Below are positions 17,144 to 26,580 of a stretch of DNA of 57,042 bases, piece after piece. The notes beneath the pieces are model-generated. The model was not told the DNA's origin and ran no database searches. It saw only the letters and a program-made list of their open reading frames with translations. The stretch is from JAAZBG01 sp964390065 (GTDB lineage Bacteria > Fibrobacterota > Chitinivibrionia > Chitinivibrionales > Chitinispirillaceae). The stretch is taken from NCBI GenBank assembly GCA_964390065.1, contig CAYMGX010000006.1, positions 1-57,042 on the forward strand, given 5' to 3'. Made by a program: the position numbers and the translations under genes. The first letter of the stretch is position 1; the number at the start of each line of letters is the position of its first letter.

Positions 17144-18574
17144 ATGATAGGCAGATACGTACTTATGGAAATAGCTGAATTTCTTATCGAACTGATTAAG
17201 CAGTACGGTTATATTATCGTTTTTCTTGCCATTTTTCTTGAGAGTATGGGTGTTCCCATGCCGGGAGAGACAGCACTTATTATTGCTGCGGCTGCTGCCG
17301 GGACAGGACATCTTAATATCTATGGTGTTATTATTGCCGCGGCAACAGGTGCGATTATTGGTGATGGAATAGGGTATTGGATCGGCCGTAAACTCGGACG
17401 TCCGTTTCTTGAAAAACACGGCCGATGGTTTCACTTGACAGAAGACAGGATGTTCAAACTTGAAAAACTGTTTGTTAAACATGGACCTATGACAGTTTTT
17501 TTTGGTCGCTTTTTTTCACTCTTGCGTACGTATGCGGCACTCTTTGCAGGTGTCTGGCGCATGAAATATACTGTGTTCACTTTGTATAATGCTCTTGGTG
17601 GAATGGCCTGGGCGGTTATTATGGGTATGCTCGGTTACCTGTTTGGTCAGAATCTGCCGCTGCTTGAAAAAGTAGCCAAAACGATCGGCTGGGCACTCAC
17701 GATACCTCTTATTTGCATTATTGCCAGTGTATTTATGTGGCGATGGTCAATAAAGCACAAAGATTTAGTGAGGAGCCGGTTTACCAGTATTCTGAGAAAA
17801 ATCGGATATTACTATGTCATTAACCGATTCTCATGGCAGATTCATTGGCTGCTGCGTCACTGGACTGCTGCTCAATATACAATTCTTCATATTACCACAG
17901 GACTCATACTGGCATGTACCGGAATTTTCATTTTTGTAAAAGTTTCAGTCAGTGCATTTACTGATAAGAAAATTGCTGAATGGGATTCCATTGTATTCAC
18001 CACTATGCAATCCTGGGCAACGCCGGTTTCGACAGCAATATTTAAAATAATCACGGTAATTGGTTCGTATGGAGTTACTGTTGCAGCGATATCGACAGTT
18101 ATTCTTTTTATTATTAAACGGAAGTGGGTTAATGCGATTACTATGGCTGCAGTAGTTGCCGGCGGGCAGGTTATTGTATTTGTATTGAAACTTCTGTATG
18201 CACGTCAATCACCGGTAGTGGATCATAATGCAATTATTACCTGGCTTGGGTTTAGTTTTCCGAGTGGTCATGTGATGGGTTCTCTGGTAATTCTGGGTAT
18301 GCTCTCATATTTCCTTATTATTTTTTCGAAAAAATGGGTATTTAGAACAGGAGTCGCGTTTCTTACTGCAATTATCGTTTTATTTGTTGCATTCAGTAGA
18401 ATATATCTTGGTGAAAACTATCTCAGTGATGTAATCTGTGGACTTGCCGGTGGATTTGTCTGGCTAAGTGGATGTATTACAGCACTTGAGCTTCTAAGGC
18501 GTGGACAAGTCGGCGATCGCAGAAGGAAAAAGCGTATCGTTGTAAAGGTTGAAGTTGCAACCCCGCAAAAATAG
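17144..18574 (+). CDS. DedA-family membrane protein fused to a PAP2-like domain lacking the nucleophile His
   Basis: This is 476 residues; an alternative start is ATG 17165. Residues about 10-205 are a DedA/VTT domain (ESMGVPMPGETALI, GDGIGYWIGRKLGR, FFGRFFSLLRTYAALFAG), implicated in lipid flipping and membrane homeostasis. Residues about 250-455 are a PAP2 acid-phosphatase fold with six membrane helices. Motif 2 FPSGH is intact (H376). Motif 3 reads SRIYLGENYLSDV, with Asn425 where the catalytic nucleophile His is expected, and motif 1 reads ARQSP instead of R-x-RP. The phosphatase half is therefore probably inactive or repurposed as a lipid-phosphate binder. Confidence 0.88.
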   Translation: MIGRYVLMEIAEFLIELIKQYGYIIVFLAIFLESMGVPMPGETALIIAAAAAGTGHLNIYGVIIAAATGAIIGDGIGYWIGRKLGRPFLEKHGRWFHLTEDRMFKLEKLFVKHGPMTVFFGRFFSLLRTYAALFAGVWRMKYTVFTLYNALGGMAWAVIMGMLGYLFGQNLPLLEKVAKTIGWALTIPLICIIASVFMWRWSIKHKDLVRSRFTSILRKIGYYYVINRFSWQIHWLLRHWTAAQYTILHITTGLILACTGIFIFVKVSVSAFTDKKIAEWDSIVFTTMQSWATPVSTAIFKIITVIGSYGVTVAAISTVILFIIKRKWVNAITMAAVVAGGQVIVFVLKLLYARQSPVVDHNAIITWLGFSFPSGHVMGSLVILGMLSYFLIIFSKKWVFRTGVAFLTAIIVLFVAFSRIYLGENYLSDVICGLAGGFVWLSGCITALELLRRGQVGDRRRKKRIVVKVEVATPQK

Positions 18575-18710
18575 ATAATCCGGAAATCCACTCTCGCAGG
18601 GCCGCTGTTTTTTTTACTGCATGAATCTGAGTTTTCACATGTTATAATTTCGGGACATGAATTATTTTAGCTATGTGATAAATTGTTTTTTAGACAGACT
18701 TACATGAAAG

Positions 18711-21462
18711 ATGAAGGTGTTATTGCATATGCTTAAAAAGAATCCACTGCTGATCGTTGTGCTGTTATTGTTCATTGTGCTTCCATTTTTTAATAAATCA
18801 ATCTCCTTCATAACAGATTATTTCTGGTTTGGTGAAATCGGATTAACGAATGTATTCACAAAAATCTTCTTTACAAAAGTAATGTGCGGACTGGTTGGTT
18901 TTCTCTTTACGCTTATTGTATTATGGCTGAATCTGTTTGTTGCTGATAAATTTTCGTCAGGCAAAGTATTCATTCCATCATCGATGGTTGGTTATGCGGT
19001 ATTCAGTCAGCTTTCAAAATTCAGTCTGAAAGTGTTTTTTCTAATAACTGCAGTCATCGCACTTTTCGTTGGTATCTGGGCATCAGGACAGTGGGAGTTA
19101 TATCTTCAATTTATCAACGCAACTTCATTTAATATTGCCGATCCGCTTTTTAAACGTGATATTGGTTATTATGTTTTTTCTCTTCCTTTTTTGAGATCTG
19201 CGGTATATGGCATTACCGGTATTCTGGTAGTCTCCCTTGTTCTATCAGTGATTATTTATATCATAAGAGGTGGTATCTATGTTGCATCACTACCCCTGAA
19301 CATTCCATTGAAACCGCGAGCTCATCTATTGATTCTGGGATCAATAATCATTGCCCTTTTCTATTTCCATTTTGATTTCTCGTTATCATCAATGGTTACC
19401 AGAAGCAGTACGATATTAAACGGTGCCGGGTATGCTGATGTCAATTTTGAAATTCCGGTACTCAAATTCCTGAAAATTGTATCACTTATTGGAGCTGTTG
19501 TTGTTTTATCAAGTGTTTTTGTGCGCACTTTTGTTTTTGCTGGAGGTATTGCAGTACTCCTTCTGATTGGTGCTCTGGTTGGTTCTGTTGGTAATCAGGT
19601 GCTTCACAAATTCGTAGTTGCACCAAATGAGCTGTCACGGGAAACACCCTATATCAATTTGAGTATAGAAGGGACACAGGCAGCCTATAACATAGATAAA
19701 ATCCAGGAAGTGGAGTTCTCACCGACAGAAGATCTTTCGAGAGCTGATCTTGAAGAAAATTCGGCTACGCTGAAAAATATTCGGCTCTGGGACCACAAAC
19801 CGCTTCAGAGAACGTACAGTCAATTGCAGGAAATCCGGACCTATTATGAATTTCTTGATGTTGATAATGACCGCTATATGATTGACGGAGAGTTGCGCCA
19901 GGTAATGCTCTCTCCGCGGGAACTTGTACCATCAAGTCTTCCGAGCCGGATATGGATTAATGAACGGTTGTCGTATACANNNNNNNNNNCACGGTTATGG
20001 ATTATGTCTTGGTCCGGTTAATCAGGTGACAAAAGAGGGACTGCCGGAGTTTTTCATAAAGAATATTCCGCCGGTTGCTTCAAGCTCTATTTCTGTCAAT
20101 CGGCCAGAGATTTACTTTGGAGAATCTGATGCCGGTTACGTTGTTGTAAATACTGCCGCCAAGGAGTTTGATTATCCATCAGGGGAACAGAATGTTTATA
20201 GTGATTATGATGGAACCGGTGGAATAAAAATCGGTAACATCTTCAAACGTCTTCTCTTTGTAGCCCATTTTAAAGAGTTGAAACTGCTTCTGTCAAACGA
20301 TATCAAGTCTGACAGCCGTGTTCTTATGCATCGCCAGATTCTTCAGCGTGTACAACATGTTGCTCCGTTTTTTAAATACGATCAGGATCCGTATATGGTT
20401 ATTACCGATAACGGACATCTGATCTGGATTGTTGACGGATACACAATTACAGATGCTTATCCGTATTCTTATAATTCCGGAGGATTAAACTATATCAGAA
20501 ACTCTGTAAAAGTATGTGTTGATGCTTATAACGGGGATATAAAATTTTATCTTTCAGACGATAATGATCCTATTGTCAAAATGTATGCTTCAATGTTTCC
20601 CGGTATGATTCAATCAATTGATAAAATGCCACAGGATATCAGGTCCCATTTGCGTTATCCTCAATCGATGTTTGCCCTTCAGGCAAAAGTTTATTCGACA
20701 TTTCACATGACAGATCCGCAGGTGTTTTACAATAAGGAAGATTTATGGAAAGTCCCCGGAACTCAAAACGGTATTGAAACACCAATGGCACCATATTACA
20801 CAATCATGAAACTTGCCGGGGTAGGGGATAAAGAAGAATTTATTCTGATGGTACCGTTTACGCCTGCTAAAAAAGACAATATGATAGCATGGCTGGCAGC
20901 ACGCTGTGATGGTGATGATTATGGGAAGCTATTAGTGTTTAATTTTCCGAAACAGAAACTTGTATACGGTCCGCGTCAGATTGATTCGCGTATAAATCAG
21001 GATCCAGAAATTGCCCGTCAATTGACTTTGTGGAATCAGGGTGGTTCACGGGTATTAAGGGGAAGTTTGCTCGTAATACCGGTCGAACAGTCATTGCTTT
21101 TTGTTCAGCCGCTTTATATTGAAGCACAGGGGGGGGGCGGATTACCAGAATTAAAAAGGGTCATAGTTGCATTTGGAAACTCGATTGCAATGGAGGAGAA
21201 TCTGGAGCTGTCGTTATCCAGAATTTTCGGCAGGTTTGAAGCAAATGGTACCAAATCTAAATCCCTGCAATCAGGTATCGTTTCTGAAGCCGTATTGACT
21301 CAGTCAGAATACATGAGTTCAGTAAAGGAACTCATTTCCGTGGCACAGAATGAATACGAGAAAGGCTTGAAGGCTCTTACCTCCGGAGATCTTGGGGGAT
21401 ATGGTGATGCGATGAAACGTGTCAGGGAGCTGATTAACGAGATGGCAAAGAAGATACAATAA
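18711..21462 (+). CDS. UPF0182-family membrane protein, interrupted by an assembly gap
   Basis: Two open frames on either side of ten Ns make one UPF0182 (COG1615) protein. Residues 1-423 end at ACA 19979 and 490 residues follow from CAC 19990, about 913 in all if the gap is empty. The N-terminal part has about seven membrane segments (from LIVVLLLFIVLPFF to about residue 290). The C-terminal part is a large extracytoplasmic domain. The family motif YT-HGYG is split exactly at the gap and reads through if the gap contains no bases. The role is unknown across the family. Start choice is 18711 or 18729. Confidence 0.88.
19980..19989. other. assembly gap (10 N)
   Basis: Ten Ns inside the UPF0182 gene shift the apparent frame by one. 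The flanks encode RLSYT and HGYGLCLGPVN, which are adjacent in this family, so the Ns are a fixed-size placeholder and not a real deletion or frameshift. Confidence 0.9.
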
Positions 21463-21463
21463 G

Positions 21464-22627
21464 TTACGGAATATACCAGCGCCCGATTGACGTAACTTTT
21501 GGAGCAGTTCCATTATCAAATGGAACTGCTACTCCGGAGATGGATGCATTTACTGTCAGGCCCAGTGCTAATGGTATGCGCATCTCAACAGGGATTGTAA
21601 GTGTTTCAATACTTGAAATCGGTATCGCCTGAAAATACGTTTTTAAGTACTCTTGAATTGTCAAGTTGTTGGCTCCGCCACCTGAAATTAAAATCCGCTC
21701 CGGAGGGGGGTTATCCTTGTATTCGGTTCTGTAATAATCATATATCGATCGTGCTGTGAGCGCGGTGAGTGTTGCAATTCTGTCGTGTGGCGGAAGTTTT
21801 GAAACTTCCATTGTGTCAAGGATGTAGTCAAACTGGCCGGATGCAGCGGTTTTTTCACCGTTCTTCGCAAACCATGGTGCAGAAGCAAGCGTGTTGAGCA
21901 GTTCACCTTCGACTTTCCCCATTGATGCAAGATTTCCATCTCTGTCAAACGATTCCCCTTCAAGAATGGATTTCGCGACTCTGTCAATAAGACAGGTTCC
22001 GGGACCGGTAATGGAATCAACAGGAACCGTAGACCTGGATGTGTCAATGATTGTCAAATGAGAAAAAATACCAATATTTAAAAGCATCGTTATTCCAGGG
22101 CATTTTGACAGAATAATCCGGTTTCCGGGATTTACCGGAAATGCTCCGGTGCCTCCCGCAAGAAGATTGTTCCTTGTGAAATCAGAAATAACAGGCGTAT
22201 TGAGTGAGCTCGCAATGAATTGTGGATCCCCAGCACTGATATCCCAGTACTTCTGTTGAGAATTCTCTTCAGTAAGACATTTCCACAATATCATTTTGTT
22301 AACAACAACAAAATGCGGAGTACTGACAGATCGTGATGTTTGTACCAATGTTGTTTTAATGCACTCAAACATCAACTGCGAAACTTTAAAATCAAGGTAT
22401 GGCAAATCGGATGAATTCAGATCAGAAAGCGAACCGGAATTTAAAATTTCCTGAATGGCGGTAATCCTCTGAGGATAGGAAATTTTGGAATGGGCAAGTA
22501 TCTCCCATGTCTGGCCATTTGATGCAAAATAAAGACACTGAATACCGCCTTGTGAACCACCGCACGATACAACAAGGCACCTGCGGTTTTTGATTTTTTT
22601 TAGTTTAGAAATACTTGCAACACTCAT
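21464..22627 (-). CDS. AnmK-like (anhydro-N-acetylmuramic acid kinase family) probable pseudoenzyme
   Basis: This is 387 residues from the ATG at 22627 (GGAG 7 bases upstream; the frame could extend two TTG codons). The sugar-kinase fold of AnmK is recognisable: AGGTGAFPVNPGN, LLNIGIFSHLTII, ITGPGTCLID, ATLTALTARSIYDYY and LISGGGANNLTIQEYL. Key residues are gone. The SGTS-x-DG-x-D phosphate loop is CGGSQGGIQ, the HGQT motif is NKMI, and the catalytic Asp before GGQGAP is Asn (TRNNLLAGG). AnmK normally phosphorylates and opens anhydroMurNAc during wall recycling; this copy is unlikely to do so. It converges tail-to-tail with UPF0182, one base apart. Confidence 0.75.
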   Translation of the reverse strand: MSVASISKLKKIKNRRCLVVSCGGSQGGIQCLYFASNGQTWEILAHSKISYPQRITAIQEILNSGSLSDLNSSDLPYLDFKVSQLMFECIKTTLVQTSRSVSTPHFVVVNKMILWKCLTEENSQQKYWDISAGDPQFIASSLNTPVISDFTRNNLLAGGTGAFPVNPGNRIILSKCPGITMLLNIGIFSHLTIIDTSRSTVPVDSITGPGTCLIDRVAKSILEGESFDRDGNLASMGKVEGELLNTLASAPWFAKNGEKTAASGQFDYILDTMEVSKLPPHDRIATLTALTARSIYDYYRTEYKDNPPPERILISGGGANNLTIQEYLKTYFQAIPISSIETLTIPVEMRIPLALGLTVNASISGVAVPFDNGTAPKVTSIGRWYIP

Positions 22628-22966
22628 CAACAATCTCCAGTATCATAGAAATATACCTGTGAGCACACATACACACATCACTGAAGTAAAGGGATTACAG
22701 TGATTAAAATAATATCTTCATATTGGTGTCAGGCCAATATTTAACTTTATTTAAATTTTTCCGTGTGTGAATAAATGACTTGTTGTATATGAACAACACC
22801 AGAGTAAGTGTTTATTGAGTGTAAATAAACAGAACCACATTTGTTCAGTTATGTGTGTCCTGTGGTTCCTTTATCAGTAATATGTATAAAATATTCAATG
22901 TTGTGAAAATTAACAACATTGAATATAAATCAACACACTATATCGTCATGTCTGATAACGGTTGTT
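22628..22966. other. 339-base gap between anmK-like and rpoD genes
   Basis: AT-rich. It holds the rpoD terminator hairpin (listed separately), the anmK-like promoter and a second inverted repeat, AACCACA near 22831 with TGTGGTT near 22860. No ORF is supportable. Confidence 0.4.
22885..22926 (-). terminator. AT-rich hairpin terminator of the primary sigma gene
   Basis: ATATTCAATGTTGT (22891-22904) and ACAACATTGAATAT (22913-22926) are a perfect 14-bp inverted repeat with an 8-base loop. Read on the minus strand it begins 40 bases after the rpoD stop and runs into TTTTATAC. Confidence 0.6.
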
Positions 22967-23818
22967 TTACTTGTCTGCAAGTACTTTTAATGACCGGTTT
23001 CTATATGAATATTTCAGACGATGAATAGCTTTTTCCTTTATCTGACGAACCCGCTCACGTGTAAGGTGAAGCTGTTTCCCTATTTCATCAAGAGTATACG
23101 GTGCATCCTCACCCATACCAAAATAAAGTTTTAATACCTGACGTTCCCGTACATTAAGGGTCTCAAGCACTTTACCAATGCTGTTTGCCATTGACATTTC
23201 AATAAGATTGGTATCCGGCATCTCTTGATTCTCATCATGAAGAAGATCAATCAAACCGGTACTGTCATCTGACTGTAACGGCGTATCAAGTGACATAGAT
23301 CGATTGCCAATTCTTTGAATGGTAATAATTTCGTCCTCTGAGATACCAAGCTCTTCGGCAATTTCTGAAGCACTCGGCATGCGGCTGAAGCGCTGCTCGA
23401 GTTTTGATTGAGTTTTTCCAACCTTATGGATAATACCGACTCTGTTTAACGGAACGCGCGTTATTCTTGATCTATCAGCAAGTGCACGAAGAATCGACTG
23501 ACGAATCCACCACACCGCGTAAGAGATAAATTTGAAATTCCGTTTTTCATCAAAACGTTTGGCAGCCTGAATTAATCCAAGGTTTCCCTCACTGATAAGC
23601 TCACCCAACGGAAGTCCCTGATTCTGATAGTTTCTTGCAACGCTTACAACAAAGCGAAGATTCGCATTAATCAATTTCTCAAGTGCTTTTTTATCACCGG
23701 AACGAATTTTCACAGCGAGCTTTGATTCTTCTTCAGCAGATAGCGACTTGTTTTTACTTATATCTTTAAGGTAGAGCTCCACAGAAGACTCATCCGGTAC
23801 AATCATTTTACGTTCCAT
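22967..23818 (-). CDS. rpoD: primary RNA polymerase sigma factor (RpoD/SigA, short form)
   Basis: This is 283 residues. Region 1.2 (VELYLKDISKNKSLSAEEE), region 2 with the core-binding and melting motif NLRFVVSVARNYQNQGLPL then FISYAVWWIRQSI, region 3 and region 4 (YTLDEIGKQLHLTRERVRQI) are all present. Region 1.1 and the non-conserved insert are absent, as in Bacteroidota primary sigma factors of about 290 residues. The strong match to primary-type regions argues against an alternative factor, although a group 2 sigma cannot be excluded without the rest of the genome. GGGGGT precedes the ATG. It is followed by an AT-rich hairpin terminator. Confidence 0.9.
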   Translation of the reverse strand: MERKMIVPDESSVELYLKDISKNKSLSAEEESKLAVKIRSGDKKALEKLINANLRFVVSVARNYQNQGLPLGELISEGNLGLIQAAKRFDEKRNFKFISYAVWWIRQSILRALADRSRITRVPLNRVGIIHKVGKTQSKLEQRFSRMPSASEIAEELGISEDEIITIQRIGNRSMSLDTPLQSDDSTGLIDLLHDENQEMPDTNLIEMSMANSIGKVLETLNVRERQVLKLYFGMGEDAPYTLDEIGKQLHLTRERVRQIKEKAIHRLKYSYRNRSLKVLADK

Positions 23819-24105
23819 CAGTTACCCCCAAACAGAGATATGTTACTATCATACCTCTTTAATGTATTTACAGATTATTGAAAAGGAACCTATACTTACC
23901 ATACCTGCACTGATTTCAAGGTGATGGGCAGGAACCGGTAACAATTTCATACAGAACTGCCGATTATTCAGATCGCTGCAGGACTGGTTGCAGTACACTT
24001 GTACTTAAATTGCATTCTTACTACGATTTACGCTAATTCATTATTGCTTAATATCTTAAATATTTTAAGAAAACAGGGATGCAAATTAAACGGTAGTGTA
24101 ACCTG

Positions 24106-24432
24106 CTAAACCTTAAAAATAAAAAACACTGCAGCAATGATAAATAAGAAGCCGACAATATAATTCCAGCGGAATTGCTCACCAAGATAAACTATTGAAA
24201 ATATAGAAAAAACAAACAGCGTAATCACTTCCTGGATCGTTTTTAGCTGAACTGCATTAAATTGTCCATGACCGATTCTGTTTGCCGGTACCTGAAAACA
24301 GTATTCTGCAAATGCGATTAACCAACTTACAATAATGACTATCCATAATGGTGAATGTTTAAATTTCAGATGCCCGTACCAGGCAAATGTCATAAAAATA
24401 TTTGAAATAAAAAGTAATATGACCGTTTTCAT
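24106..24432 (-). CDS. DUF486 (DMT-superfamily) small membrane protein
   Basis: This is 108 residues from the ATG at 24432. AAAGGGTGG lies just upstream, so the eight extra codons of the longer frame are rejected. Four membrane helices are seen: TVILLFISNIFMTFAWYGHL, WIVIIVSWLIAFAEYCFQV, ITLFVFSIFSIVYL and WNYIVGFLFIIAAVFFIF. It matches the DUF486/COG3169 family, a half-size relative of drug/metabolite transporters with no proven substrate. It stands alone, upstream of rpoD on the same strand and divergent from gltA. Confidence 0.8.
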   Translation of the reverse strand: MKTVILLFISNIFMTFAWYGHLKFKHSPLWIVIIVSWLIAFAEYCFQVPANRIGHGQFNAVQLKTIQEVITLFVFSIFSIVYLGEQFRWNYIVGFLFIIAAVFFIFKV

Positions 24433-24524
24433 TGCCACCCTTTCTGATGATAGCAAAAAATAATATAAAAATTGTTGATTCTAAAAAAATATTTCACTAT
24501 TTTCAAATGAAAGCAGACTGGCAG

Positions 24525-24568
24525 GGCCGATAGAGTTCAGAAGATTATCTGCATTCTACCGGCCTTTT
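24525..24568 (+). terminator. hairpin plus T run in the gltA leader
   Basis: GGCCGATAGAGTTCAGA (24525-24541) pairs with TCTGCATTCTACCGGCC (24548-24564) with two mismatches and one G-T, followed by TTTT. It stands 93 bases before the gltA start with no plus-strand gene upstream, so it is either a leader attenuator or the end of a short RNA. Two smaller palindromes follow (CAGGTA-attg-TACCTG and TGTAG...CTACA). Confidence 0.55.
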
Positions 24569-24661
24569 CTATGCTCAAAAAGCTGTCTGCCAACAGGTAA
24601 TTGTACCTGATTATTGTAGTGAATTTCTACAGGAATAATAAATAAAATCGGGAGGGCTGTA

Positions 24662-25951
24662 ATGGCAGAGAATGGAAGGATTTATCTTGAGACAGCTGAA
24701 AAAGCAAAGGTTGAACTCCCTGTTTTACAGGGTACACAGGGTAGTAGTGCTTTTGATGCCACAAATTTGAAAAAACTTACCGGCTATTTCAGTTATGATC
24801 AGGGACTCGCGAATACAGCTGTTTGTCAAAGTAAGATCACGTTTGTTGATGGTGAGAAGGGTATCCTCAGGTATAGGGGTTATGATATTGCGGATCTTGC
24901 TGAGGGATGTAAGTTCGTTGAAGTTGCGTATCTTCTGGTTCATGGAAAACTTCCTGATGCAAAAGAGTCAACGGAATTCAGTGAGCATTTGAATGAGCAT
25001 TCCATGATTCACGAGGATATGAATCACTTTTTTACGGGTTTTCCAACGCGGGCGCATCCAATGTCAATACTGTCTTCCATGGTGACATCGTTGTTTACAT
25101 TTTATCCTCACATATTGGACGATGATCCTAATTTTGATATTACTGCAGCTCGTCTTATCTCAAAAGTACGAACAATTGCTGCTTACTCATACAAGAAATC
25201 CCATGGGCTTCCAATTGTATATCCCCGGTATGATCTGTCTTATTGTGCAAATTTCCTGAACATGATGTTTTCATCTCCGGTGAGAAAGTATGAAATCGAT
25301 CCGTATTATGTGGAAGTACTTAACAAATTACTTATACTTCATGCGGATCATGAACAGAACTGCTCGACTACAGCTGTGCGTCTTGTCGCAAGCGCACGTG
25401 GAAATTTATACGCGTCAATTTCTGCCGGTATCAATGCTTTGTGGGGTTCACTGCATGGAGGAGCAAATCAGGCTGTTATTGAAATGCTTGAATCGATTCG
25501 TAAAGATGGCCGTGATCTCAAAAAATATGTTGAGAAAGCAAAAGGTAAAGATAAAGCATACCGTTTATATGGATTCGGGCATTCTGTATATAAAACCTAC
25601 GATCCCCGTGCACGAATTGCAAAAAGTATGTGTGATACTCTTTTGAAGAAAGTTAATCTTAAGGACGACTTGCTTGACATTGCGCTTGAACTTGAAGATG
25701 TTGCGCTTAACGACTCATACTTTGCTGACAGAAAGCTATATCCGAACATTGACTTCTATACCGGTATTATCTACAGGGCGCTTGGCATTCCTACCAATAT
25801 GCTAACGGTAATGTTTGCAATCGGAAGATTGCCGGGCTGGATTGCTCAATGGAAGGAAACCAACGAGTCTGAGGATGCAAAGATTTTCCGTCCGCGTCAG
25901 ATATATATCGGTCCCGGTAAAACAGAGTTTATACCACTAAGTAAACGTTAG
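24662..25951 (+). CDS. gltA: citrate synthase
   Basis: This is 429 residues, the length of bacterial hexameric type II citrate synthases. The catalytic motifs are LHADHEQNCSTTAVRLV (His), LHGGANQAV (His) and GFGHSVYKTYDPRA, with the terminal Asp later in the sequence. It condenses oxaloacetate and acetyl-CoA, the entry to the TCA cycle or to glutamate synthesis. GGGAGG lies a few bases before the ATG. The leader contains a terminator-like hairpin, so attenuation by a metabolite or protein is possible. A strong terminator follows. Confidence 0.97.
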   Translation: MAENGRIYLETAEKAKVELPVLQGTQGSSAFDATNLKKLTGYFSYDQGLANTAVCQSKITFVDGEKGILRYRGYDIADLAEGCKFVEVAYLLVHGKLPDAKESTEFSEHLNEHSMIHEDMNHFFTGFPTRAHPMSILSSMVTSLFTFYPHILDDDPNFDITAARLISKVRTIAAYSYKKSHGLPIVYPRYDLSYCANFLNMMFSSPVRKYEIDPYYVEVLNKLLILHADHEQNCSTTAVRLVASARGNLYASISAGINALWGSLHGGANQAVIEMLESIRKDGRDLKKYVEKAKGKDKAYRLYGFGHSVYKTYDPRARIAKSMCDTLLKKVNLKDDLLDIALELEDVALNDSYFADRKLYPNIDFYTGIIYRALGIPTNMLTVMFAIGRLPGWIAQWKETNESEDAKIFRPRQIYIGPGKTEFIPLSKR

Positions 25952-25956
25952 AATAA

Positions 25957-25992
25957 ATCCCCGGAATCATAGTATTGCCGGGGATCTTTTTT
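25957..25992 (+). terminator. intrinsic terminator after gltA
   Basis: ATCCCCGG (25957-25964) pairs with CCGGGGAT (25978-25985) and is followed by CTTTTTT. It lies 5 bases after the gltA stop. Confidence 0.88.
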
Positions 25993-26115
25993 CCCTCAAA
26001 GTACAATCTGTTCTCAATGATAATTTCTATTTGTTAATATAAAACTTCTCAAAGGGAATACTACTGTGGCTTATACCGGGTAATTTTCGGAGAAAACAGT
26101 TTTGGTGTCTGGTCG

Positions 26116-26580
26116 TTAAGTCTGTGGTGAATTTTTAAGATGTGTAAATTCTTTGATAATTCTTACAAAACGATACAGTGTGCTTATAGTTCTTGACGAA
26201 ACGGTTAACCATGAGGGGTTTTTCCGGATGCCGGTGAATGATGTTTTTCTTATTTTGTCAGCAAGGTCGGTAAGAACGTCAATCTGGTCAAGATTCAGCG
26301 TTACTACAAGTCTGCCCTGCGCCGAGTCGTGTTTGCCATTGTATATTTCTGCAAGATCCGCCATCTCTGCCGTGATAGGAAAATTTCCAAGTAGTTCAAT
26401 GCGAAATGTATCCTTATTTAAAACAGTACAAAAAACATTGCAAAACTCATGCAGTTTGTCACTGTCATCCTGATCATCAATCTGAATTGAGTACTCTTTA
26501 CTGGTCTTCTTGTGTGGAAAGGTTGATAGATGTCTGCTTTCATATGCATCTGATAAGAAATGTCTTAATTGTAATGACAT
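26116..26580 (-). CDS. protein of unknown function, downstream of UDP-glucose pyrophosphorylase
   Basis: This is 154 residues, with no signal peptide or membrane segment and no domain I recognise. Hydrophobic/charged alternation (RLVVTLNLDQIDVLTDLADK) suggests a compact alpha/beta cytosolic protein. Its start overlaps the end of the UDP-glucose pyrophosphorylase gene by 16 bases, so translation is probably coupled and the two may act together. AAAGG lies about 12 bases before the ATG. The codon use is like its neighbours. Confidence 0.6.
   Translation of the reverse strand: MSLQLRHFLSDAYESRHLSTFPHKKTSKEYSIQIDDQDDSDKLHEFCNVFCTVLNKDTFRIELLGNFPITAEMADLAEIYNGKHDSAQGRLVVTLNLDQIDVLTDLADKIRKTSFTGIRKNPSWLTVSSRTISTLYRFVRIIKEFTHLKNSPQT

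Noticed and set aside
19924..21462. Second UPF0182 half as an independent gene
   Set aside because: The apparent start lies upstream of the N gap in a different frame; the true gene continues from 18711.
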